Assembly: GCA_032125995.1 (NCBI GenBank) | Contig: JAQBBQ010000026.1 | Span: 1-14,964, forward strand | Direction of reading: 5' to 3' | DNA: 14,964 bases | DNA from: SG8-39 sp032125995 | Lineage (GTDB): Bacteria; Pseudomonadota; Gammaproteobacteria; Burkholderiales; SG8-39 | Shown here: piece after piece, positions 7,201 to 12,549 of the stretch | Layout of the letters: the number at the start of each line of letters is the position of its first letter | Position numbering within the stretch: the first letter of the stretch is position 1 | Made by a program: the position numbers and the translations under genes | Notes under the pieces: model-generated | Seen by the model: the letters and a program-made list of their open reading frames with translations, nothing else | The model's database searches: none | Told to the model about the DNA's origin: nothing

Positions 7201-10080
7201 CGAGCTCGCATGCGCCATCACCTGCTCGGGCGTTCCCGCACAGACGACGAAACCGCCCGCGGCGCCACCCTCGGGGCCGAGGTCGAGAATCCAGTCGGCG
7301 CTGCGCAGGATATCGAGGTTGTGCTCGATGACGAGCAGCGAATGGCCCGCAGCGAGCAGCTTGCGAAACGCGCTGAGCAGCTTCGCGACGTCGTCGAAAT
7401 GTAGGCCGGTCGTCGGTTCATCGAATATGAACAGCTTGCCGCCGACACGTGTGTCGGCACTCGCGCGCGGGCGCGACTTCGCCGCCGCCTCGGCGAGATG
7501 GCCGGCGAGTTTCAGTCGTTGCGCTTCGCCGCCTGAGAGCGTCGGCACCGGTTGGCCGAGGCGCAGGTACTCGAGGCCGACATCGGCGAGCGGCTTGAGC
7601 CGCGCGAGCACTTCCTTGTCCTCGGCGAAGAAGTCGAGCGCTTCACGTACTGTCAGTTCAAGCGTGGCGGCGACCGTGCGCTCGGCGCGCAGGCCGTCGG
7701 CGCCACGACCGGCGACCGAGACCTCGAGGACCTCGGGCCGGTAGCGCCGGCCGTCGCATTCGGGACAGCGCAGGTAGACATCCGACAGGAACTGCATCTC
7801 GACGTGTTCGAAGCCGTTGCCGCGGCAGGCCGGACAGCGTCCGTTGCCGGCGTTGAAGCTGAACGTGCCCGCGGTGTAACCGCGTTCGCGCGAGAGCGGG
7901 GCGCGCGCGAACAGCGCCCGGATGGCGTCCCAGGCGCCGACATAGCTCGCCGGATTCGAGCGCGTCGTCTTGCCGATCGGCGTCTGGTCGACCATCACGG
8001 CGTCGATGACGAGTGCCGCACCGCGCAGCTCGCGATGCACGCCGGGCGTCTCGGTGGATCTGCCTTTGGCCTTGGCGAGCGCCCGGTAGAGCACCTCCTG
8101 CACCAGCGTCGACTTGCCCGAGCCCGATACGCCGGCCACGCAGACCATGCGTTCGAGCGGGATCTCGACGTCGATGTTCTTCAAGTTGTGCTCGGCGGCG
8201 CCAAAGAGCCGCAACCTGGGCGTTGTTTTCGCGATCGGGCGCGGTGGCGTACCGAGTACCGCATGCTTGTGGCCTGCGAGGTAGTCGGCGGTGAGTGTCG
8301 CCGCGCGGCGTAGCGCCTCGGGCGGACCGAAGAACACGATTTCGCCGCCGCGCTCGCCCGGGCCGGGGCCCATGTCGAGGATACGATCGGCCGCGAACAT
8401 GATCTGCGGGTCATGCTCGACGACGACGAGCGAATTGCCCGCGTCGCGCAGCTTCTGCATGATCTGGATCACCCGTCCCATGTCGCGCGGGTGCAGGCCG
8501 ATCGAGGGTTCGTCGAGCGCGAACAGCGTATTGACAAGCGAAGTGCCGAGCGCCGTGGTGAGGTTGATGCGCTGCACCTCGCCACCCGAGAGCGTGCGCG
8601 ACTGGCGATCGAGCGTGAGGTAGCCCAGCCCGACTTCGCAGAGGTAGCCGAGACGCGCGCGGATTTCGGTGAGCAGCAGCGCGGTGGCCTCATCCATCGC
8701 GCCAGAGGGACGGAAGGTTTCGAAAAAGCGCCGGCTGTCCTCAACGGGCAGCAGCATGAGGTCGTGGATCGACGGCCGGTTCGCGCCGTCCAGGCGCCAC
8801 AACGTGGCGTCGGGCTTGAGCCGCGTGCCGCCGCAGGCCGTGCAGGGCGTATAGGCACGGTACTTCGACAGCAGCACACGGATGTGCATCTTGTAGGCCT
8901 TGGATTCGAGCCAGACGAAAAAGCGCCGCACCCCGTACCAAACGCCGGGCCAGGATTTCCGCCAGCTCACCCATTCGGGTTCGCCTTCGAGCACCCAGGC
9001 ACGCTGCTCGGGCGAGAGCTCACGCCATGGCGTGTCGAGCGGGTGTCCGCGCTTGCGCGCGTATTTCTCGAGATCGCGCTGGCAATCGCGGAAGCTTTTG
9101 GTCTGCCACGGCTTCACCGCGCCTTCGCGCAGCGTCTTCGATTCGTCCGGGACGACGAGACCAAAATCGACGCCGATCACGCGGCCGAAACCGCGGCAGG
9201 TTTCGCAGGCGCCGAGCGGCGAGTTGAACGAGAACGCCGCCGGCGTCGGCTCGGCGTAATGCAGGTCGCAATCGGCGCAGTGCAGGTCGGCGGAGTAGCG
9301 CCACGCGGGGTCAGACCCCTTTTTAGCTTCGGGGTCAGACCCCTTTATCTTGTTAGGGGTCTGACCCCTTGTCTCTGCTGCGCTGGCAACATACACGTTC
9401 ACCCGCCCACGCCCAACCTTGAGTGCCGCATCAAGCGCATCGAACACGCGTGCGCGCTCGGCGCCCGACATGCGAAAGCGGTCCTGCACAACCTCGAGCA
9501 TCGACTTGCTGCGGCTGTGAATTCGCGTATAGCCCTGGCGCTCGAGCAGCTGGGTGATCTCGGTTTCGCTGAAGTTGTCGGGGATCGGCACCGGGAACGT
9601 CACCAGTAGGCGCGGGTCGCCCGCGGCCTGCGCGCGCCGCTCGAGGTCGGCGAGGATCGCCGCCGGCGTGTCGCGCACTACTGCGCGTCCGCAGCCGCGG
9701 CAGCACAGCGTCGCCGCGCGCGCATAGAGCAGCTTCAGGTGATCGTTCAATTCGGTCATTGTTCCCACGGTCGAGCGTGAGGTCCGCACCGGATTGGTCT
9801 GATCGATCGCGATCGCGGGTGGAATGCCCTCCACCGCGTCGACCTGCGGCTTGTCCATGCGGTCGAGGAATTGGCGCGCGTAGGAACTGAAGGTTTCGAC
9901 GTAACGCCGCTGGCCCTCGGCGTAGAGCGTGTCGAAGACGAGCGAGGACTTGCCCGAGCCCGACACGCCGGTGACGACCACCAACTCGCCGGTCGGGATC
10001 TCGACCGAAAGGTTCTTCAGATTGTTCTGGCGTGCACCACGAATGGTGATCGCCGCGCCGGGTGGCTGTTCCTGCTTCAC
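4201..10080 (-). CDS. Fused tandem UvrA (double-length excinuclease ABC subunit A, four ABC ATPase modules)
   Basis: UvrA is the DNA-damage sensor of nucleotide excision repair; normal UvrA is about 940 residues with two ABC modules. This 1959-residue protein contains two UvrA units (about 1-972 and 1037-1930). Walker A motifs are at 38-45, 650-657, 1066-1073 and 1606-1613 (the last is GVSGAGKS). ABC signatures are at 497-504 (LSGGEVQR), 848-855, 1453-1460 and 1799-1806. Walker B D-E pairs are at 523-524, 887-888, 1479-1480 and 1844-1845. Zinc-finger Cys sets are C268/271/292/295, C749/752/772/775, C1306/1309/1330/1333 and C1709/1712/1732/1735. Unit 2 is much shorter than E. coli UvrA between its first zinc finger and the C-A-S-C motif (C1372/C1375). 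The GTG at 10080 is the only start between an in-frame stop at 10113 and the conserved I-T-I-R-G-A-R; no Shine-Dalgarno is visible. Two palindromic repeats are read in frame (238-258, 976-1024). All ATPase motifs are intact, so it is probably functional, perhaps a paralogue of the housekeeping UvrA. Confidence 0.92.
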   Translation of the reverse strand: MKQEQPPGAAITIRGARQNNLKNLSVEIPTGELVVVTGVSGSGKSSLVFDTLYAEGQRRYVETFSSYARQFLDRMDKPQVDAVEGIPPAIAIDQTNPVRTSRSTVGTMTELNDHLKLLYARAATLCCRGCGRAVVRDTPAAILADLERRAQAAGDPRLLVTFPVPIPDNFSETEITQLLERQGYTRIHSRSKSMLEVVQDRFRMSGAERARVFDALDAALKVGRGRVNVYVASAAETRGQTPNKIKGSDPEAKKGSDPAWRYSADLHCADCDLHYAEPTPAAFSFNSPLGACETCRGFGRVIGVDFGLVVPDESKTLREGAVKPWQTKSFRDCQRDLEKYARKRGHPLDTPWRELSPEQRAWVLEGEPEWVSWRKSWPGVWYGVRRFFVWLESKAYKMHIRVLLSKYRAYTPCTACGGTRLKPDATLWRLDGANRPSIHDLMLLPVEDSRRFFETFRPSGAMDEATALLLTEIRARLGYLCEVGLGYLTLDRQSRTLSGGEVQRINLTTALGTSLVNTLFALDEPSIGLHPRDMGRVIQIMQKLRDAGNSLVVVEHDPQIMFAADRILDMGPGPGERGGEIVFFGPPEALRRAATLTADYLAGHKHAVLGTPPRPIAKTTPRLRLFGAAEHNLKNIDVEIPLERMVCVAGVSGSGKSTLVQEVLYRALAKAKGRSTETPGVHRELRGAALVIDAVMVDQTPIGKTTRSNPASYVGAWDAIRALFARAPLSRERGYTAGTFSFNAGNGRCPACRGNGFEHVEMQFLSDVYLRCPECDGRRYRPEVLEVSVAGRGADGLRAERTVAATLELTVREALDFFAEDKEVLARLKPLADVGLEYLRLGQPVPTLSGGEAQRLKLAGHLAEAAAKSRPRASADTRVGGKLFIFDEPTTGLHFDDVAKLLSAFRKLLAAGHSLLVIEHNLDILRSADWILDLGPEGGAAGGFVVCAGTPEQVMAHASSHTGKALKDYIAALASGFNTRSGVPAGSVEGAAQDGSVLSTGFPSSRGKVSTGKPVESTDLVSNPGLQEPPAGRTLGPAIRVHHAREHNLKNIDVEIPRERFSVITGVSGSGKSTLAFDILFAEGQRRYLESLNAYARQFVQPQARPDVDAIFGIPPTVAIEQRTSRGGRKSTVGTLTEVHHFLRLLYVKLGRQHCPDCQLPIEPQSEDAIAARLLTEYRGQRIGLLAPLVVNRKGVYTDLAKWAAGKGYTHLRVDGAFLPVNPFPRIDRFKEHRIELPVADLKVTPANERALRESLARALEFGKGMVHVLGDLDALMRAAAQGRKTGAARIELALHEQTFSTLRACPSCGRSFPELDPRLFSYNSKHGWCGACYGTGLALDRVEWDDERARTGTEDHVLDSWIEWLEVEERCASCDGQRLNPEALAVRWRDRSIAALSAQPIARLESLLAELRLEGREADIARDLIAELRSRLGFLADVGLAYLTLDRAAPTLSGGEAQRIRLAAQLGSNLRGVCYILDEPTIGLHPRDNRILLDVLQRLEAKGNTLIVVEHDEETIRRASHVIDLGPGAGRLGGHVIAQGSAADLMASPESITGRFLAAPLRHPLQPRRPVTPRTASLQIGGATLHNLKRADARIPLARLVAVTGVSGAGKSTLARDVIHDNLARLVQARRRPREAVLAGCRALKGWQTLERVLEVDQAPIGKTPRSCPATYVGFWDAIRRLFADTTDARIRGWSASRFSFNTKGGRCTVCDGQGMRRIEMSFLPDVKVACESCAGARFNADTLGVSWRGKNIGEVLAMSVDEAVEFFAAHRSIHHALRLLQDVGLGYLTLGQSSPTLSGGEAQRIKLVTELAKVRIDPTADGQPRPRVPGRGASLLTLYVLDEPTVGLHMADVEKLLRVLHRLVDAGNTVLVIEHNLDVMAEADWIVDLGPEGGDAGGRVVVQGTPEEVARAARRSHTGLVLAEFLAERSVDGVDGADGLRGTRAAPAKATATVRAR
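7010..7155. repeat. Nested inverted-repeat element inside the uvrA-like gene, forming the inter-unit linker
   Basis: Two inverted repeats are nested. The outer arms are 7010-7027 and 7138-7155, 18 bases each with 16 matches after reverse complementing. The inner arms are 7023-7047 and 7072-7097, which match over about 25 bases with a single 1-base gap, around a 24-base loop. Bases 7098-7137 are not symmetric. On the minus strand the whole element is open in frame and encodes about residues 976-1024, a Ser/Gly/Pro-rich stretch unlike UvrA. The second unit's conserved R-E-H-N-L-K-N-I-D begins about 20 residues later. No transposase or target-site duplication was identified, so the exact borders are uncertain. 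It looks like a small non-autonomous palindromic element. Confidence 0.75.
9307..9368. repeat. Three-copy GGGGTC(A/T)GACCCC palindrome cluster inside the uvrA-like gene
   Basis: Copies lie at 9307-9319 and 9331-9343 (GGGGTCAGACCCC on the plus strand) and at 9356-9368 (GGGGTCTGACCCC, opposite orientation), separated by 11 and 12 bases rich in A and T. On the coding (minus) strand they are read as R-G-Q-T-P, K-G-S-D-P and K-G-S-D-P (residues 238-258). They fall between the end of the presumed UvrB-binding region and the first zinc-finger Cys (C268). The motif is identical to the intergenic copies at 1-38. The Lys/Gly/Ser/Asp composition and the A/T-rich spacers differ from the surrounding GC-rich Arg/Ala coding sequence, as expected for an insertion. 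Confidence 0.85.
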
Positions 10081-10215
10081 GGGGGAGGGATTGGGGGAGC
10101 GGCCCGTATTCTAGTTTGGTAATTGGGACCCGGGCGCGCCTGCGCAGGGCGCGACGGGACGCGAAAGTCTCGCTATAGTGTCCGGGTGTCTCTGCACAAA
10201 GTCCGGAGATCTCGC
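10081..10215. promoter_or_regulatory. Divergent intergenic region between the uvrA-like gene and nfeD
   Basis: These 135 bases separate the two outward-facing genes. On the minus strand TAGAAT (plus 10108-10113) is a possible -10 for the uvrA-like gene, without a recognisable -35. On the plus strand TATAGT (10174-10179) is a possible -10 for nfeD, also without a good -35. A 6-bp inverted repeat (10135-10140 with 10148-10153, 7-base loop) lies in the middle. The 17 bases next to the uvrA start (10081-10097) are almost all G on the plus strand, giving a C-rich leader. No LexA-type CTGT-N8-ACAG site was found, so damage induction through a standard SOS box is not supported. Confidence 0.4.
10205..10208 (+). 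promoter_or_regulatory. Shine-Dalgarno that favours the TTG start of nfeD
   Basis: GGAG lies 7 bases before the TTG at 10216. Starting there leaves a compact positively charged n-region and a signal peptide. The in-frame alternatives GTG at 10186 and TTG at 10123 lack a comparable ribosome-binding site and add Arg-rich residues. Confidence 0.55.
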
Positions 10216-11640
10216 TTGGGTATTCTTGGACTGCGGTGGGTCGCCCGAGTCGCGTCGTGCTGGCTATTGGCGGCGATCGCGTCGGTGTCGGTGCTTGCCG
10301 CACCGGCGCCGGTTCTCGTCATCCCGCTCGACGGCGCGATCGGGCCGGCGAGCGCCGAATTCGTCAAGAAGGGGCTCGAACGCGCCGCACGCGACAAGGC
10401 CCAGCTCGTCATCCTGCGCATGGATACGCCGGGTGGCCTCGACACCTCGATGCGGGCAATCATCAAGGACATCCTGGCGTCGCCGGTGCCCGTCGCGACG
10501 TTCGTGGCGCCGAACGGTGCGCGCGCCGCGAGCGCGGGTACCTTCATCCTGTACGCAAGCCACATCGCCGCGATGGCGCCGGCGACAAATCTTGGCGCCG
10601 CGTCGCCGGTGGCCATCGGCGCGCCATCGACGCCCGGCAGCACGCCCGGGAAACCCGCCGGCGAAAAGAAGGATAGTGGCAAGAAGGACGGTGAAAAGGC
10701 CAGCGACGGCAAGGCCGATGCGGTGCCGATACCGACCGACACCATGATGCGCAAGGTGACCCACGATGCGGCCGCCTACATCCGCGGGCTCGCGCAGCTG
10801 CGCGGACGCAATGCCGACTGGGCCGAGCGGGCGGTGCGCGAAGCCGTGAGCCTGCCGGCGCAGGAGGCTTTGGAGATCAACGTCATCGATCTCGTCGCCG
10901 ACGACGTACCCGCGCTGCTCGAGGCACTCGACGGACGCACGGTCAAGGTCGGCAGCAAAACGCAGACGCTGAACACGGCCGGTGCGGCGACCGAAACGAT
11001 GGTGCCCGACTGGCGCACGCGCGTGCTCAGCGTGCTCACCAATCCGAGCGTCGCCTACGTCATGGTGCTGGTCGGGGTCTACGCGCTGATTTTCGAATTC
11101 TCCAACCCGGGCATGATTCTGCCCGGGGTGATCGGGGCAATTTTCCTGCTGCTCGCGATGTACGCTTTCCATCTGCTGCCGGTGAATTACGCGGGGCTTG
11201 CGCTGATCGTGCTCGGCATCGGCTTCATGGTGGCCGAGGCCTTCACGCCGGCGTTCGGCTCGCTCGGGGTCGGTGGGCTCGTTGCATTCGTCATCGGCTC
11301 AGTGATTCTGTTCGACAGCGACAAAACGCCCGAATTTTCGATTCCCTACACGCTGATCGGCGGCGTCTCCGTGGCGAGTGCCGGTTTCCTGTTTCTTATC
11401 GTCGGCATGATGGTCAAGGGACGCAGTCGCCCGGTGGTGAGCGGGCGCGAGGACATGATCGGTGCGCCGGGCGAAGTGCTCGAGGATTTCGACCGCGAAG
11501 GCTGGGCACGGGTGCGCGGCGAACGCTGGCGGGTGCGTGCCGCGGGCGCGCTGCAGTCCGGCGTGCGCGTACGGGTGACCGCGATGGATGGCCTCATCCT
11601 GACGGTTGAACCCGGATCGACCAACGGTAACGGAGGATAA
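10216..11640 (+). CDS. nfeD: NfeD-family membrane protein with ClpP-like serine protease domain
   Basis: This is the long form of NfeD: an extracytoplasmic ClpP/S49-like protease domain, a membrane domain and a cytoplasmic OB-fold that partners slipin/stomatin proteins. From the TTG start it has 474 residues. A signal peptide (about 1-29, ending V-L-A-A) is followed by the protease domain, with catalytic Ser106 in A-A-S-A-G-T and the likely general-base Lys180 before V-T-H-D-A-A-A-Y-I. Hydrophobic segments at about 275-295, 300-322, 325-341, 350-367 and 380-400 form the membrane domain, and the NfeD OB domain occupies about 405-470. Between Ser106 and Lys180 is a Lys/Gly/Ser-rich stretch (about 136-172) that widens the dyad spacing to 74 residues; in the Pyrococcus PH1510 protease it is 41 (Ser97, Lys138). 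The stop is 2 bases before the slipin ATG, so the two are one operon. The family and pairing are firm; the start codon is a judgement. Confidence 0.92.
   Translation: MGILGLRWVARVASCWLLAAIASVSVLAAPAPVLVIPLDGAIGPASAEFVKKGLERAARDKAQLVILRMDTPGGLDTSMRAIIKDILASPVPVATFVAPNGARAASAGTFILYASHIAAMAPATNLGAASPVAIGAPSTPGSTPGKPAGEKKDSGKKDGEKASDGKADAVPIPTDTMMRKVTHDAAAYIRGLAQLRGRNADWAERAVREAVSLPAQEALEINVIDLVADDVPALLEALDGRTVKVGSKTQTLNTAGAATETMVPDWRTRVLSVLTNPSVAYVMVLVGVYALIFEFSNPGMILPGVIGAIFLLLAMYAFHLLPVNYAGLALIVLGIGFMVAEAFTPAFGSLGVGGLVAFVIGSVILFDSDKTPEFSIPYTLIGGVSVASAGFLFLIVGMMVKGRSRPVVSGREDMIGAPGEVLEDFDREGWARVRGERWRVRAAGALQSGVRVRVTAMDGLILTVEPGSTNGNGG
11632..11636 (+). promoter_or_regulatory. Shine-Dalgarno of the slipin gene within the end of nfeD
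   Basis: GGAGG overlaps the last codons of nfeD and lies 6 bases before the slipin ATG at 11643. This fits translational coupling of the two partners. Confidence 0.75.
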
Positions 11641-11642
11641 CC

Positions 11643-12428
11643 ATGTTCTTCAGCTTTGATTTCCCCTTCTGGATCGGCGGACTGGTGCTCGCCATCCTCC
11701 TCGTCGCCGCCTCGATCAAGATCCTGCGCGAGTACGAGCGCGGCGTGGTCTTTCTGCTCGGGCGCTTCCAGCGCGTCAAGGGTCCCGGGCTAATCATCAT
11801 CATTCCCGGTATCCAGCAAATGGTGCGCGTCGACCTGCGCACCATCGTGCTCGACGTGCCGACGCAGGATGTCATCTCGCGCGACAACGTGTCGGTCAAG
11901 GTGAACGCGGTGGTGTATTTCCGCGTCGTCGATCCGCAGCTCGCGATCATCCAGGTGATGAACTACATGGACGCGACCAGCCAGCTTGCGCAGACCTCGC
12001 TACGCTCGGTGCTCGGCAAACACGAGCTCGATGAGATGCTGTCCGAGCGCGAGAAGCTGAACATCGACATCCAGACCGTGCTCGACCACCAGACCGACGC
12101 CTGGGGCATCAAGGTGTCGAACGTCGAGATCAAGCACGTCGACCTGAATGACTCGATGATCCGCGCGATCGCGCAGCAGGCCGAAGCCGAGCGCGCACGG
12201 CGCGCGAAGGTCATCCATGCCGAGGGCGAGATGCAGGCCGCGACAAAGCTGCTGGAGGCTGCCAACACGCTGTCGGCGCGGCCCGAGGCGATGCAGCTGC
12301 GCTACCTGCAGACGCTGACCCAGATCGCCGGCGACAAGACGTCGACCATCGTCTTCCCGCTGCCGATCGACGTCATCGGCCCGATCATGGCAGCGACGGC
12401 CAGGCTGAAGGAAGGGCTGAAGGGCTGA
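11643..12428 (+). CDS. Slipin / stomatin-like SPFH (band 7) membrane protein
   Basis: Slipins are inner-membrane scaffold proteins that form ring-like oligomers and act with NfeD proteins. The 261 residues show one N-terminal membrane segment (about 9-27), then the stomatin entry sequence E-Y-E-R-G-V-V-F-L-L-G-R (30-41) and the P-G-L-I-I-I-I-P-G region (48-56). The band 7 domain follows to about 190. An Ala/Glu/Arg-rich coiled-coil region spans about 178-208 (with A-E-A-E-R-A-R-R-A-K), and the conserved R-P-E-A-M-Q-L-R-Y-L-Q-T-L is at 213-225. Length and architecture are normal for the family. It begins 2 bases after the nfeD stop. A hairpin overlaps its own stop codon, which may partly separate it from the cyclase genes downstream. 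It is closer to prokaryotic stomatin (slipin) than to HflK/HflC; QmcA is a related alternative name. Confidence 0.95.
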   Translation: MFFSFDFPFWIGGLVLAILLVAASIKILREYERGVVFLLGRFQRVKGPGLIIIIPGIQQMVRVDLRTIVLDVPTQDVISRDNVSVKVNAVVYFRVVDPQLAIIQVMNYMDATSQLAQTSLRSVLGKHELDEMLSEREKLNIDIQTVLDHQTDAWGIKVSNVEIKHVDLNDSMIRAIAQQAEAERARRAKVIHAEGEMQAATKLLEAANTLSARPEAMQLRYLQTLTQIAGDKTSTIVFPLPIDVIGPIMAATARLKEGLKG

Positions 12429-12453
12429 CGCGGTCGTGGCTGCGGCCGCGTCA
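12426..12453 (+). terminator. Hairpin overlapping the slipin stop codon
   Basis: TGACGCGG (12426-12433) and CCGCGTCA (12446-12453) are perfect inverted repeats. The stem can extend to 11 pairs (to 12436 and 12443) with one G-U, leaving a 6-base loop. It begins at the slipin TGA stop. No T tract follows, so it is a weak candidate for an intrinsic terminator; it may instead attenuate or protect the nfeD-slipin transcript ahead of the cyclase genes. Confidence 0.45.
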
Positions 12454-12530
12454 AGCCGCGGCGCAGCAAGTGCGGGGGCCGATCTCCTGACGATCGCTTC
12501 GAGGGGTACCATCCGCGCACGGTACGTCTC

Positions 12531-12540
12531 GAGGAGGAGG
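12531..12540 (+). promoter_or_regulatory. Shine-Dalgarno of the first cyclase gene
   Basis: A GAGGAGGAGG run ends 9 bases before the ATG at 12550, supporting that start over the GTG at 12436. The 38 extra residues from 12436 would be low-complexity Ala/Arg sequence before the conserved cyclase domain. Confidence 0.6.
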
Positions 12541-12549
12541 CTGGCGCCG

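Noticed and set aside
9307..9368. CRISPR-like repeat array
   Set aside because: Only three 13-base palindromes in mixed orientation with 11-12 base A/T-rich spacers; far too short for CRISPR, and they lie inside an intact coding frame.
8413..9609. Plus-strand open frame of about 398 codons antisense to uvrA unit 1
   Set aside because: It shadows conserved UvrA sequence, has no plausible ribosome-binding site and no recognisable domain.
10081..10215. LexA (SOS) box upstream of the uvrA-like gene
   Set aside because: No CTGT-N8-ACAG or close variant was found on either strand in the intergenic region.
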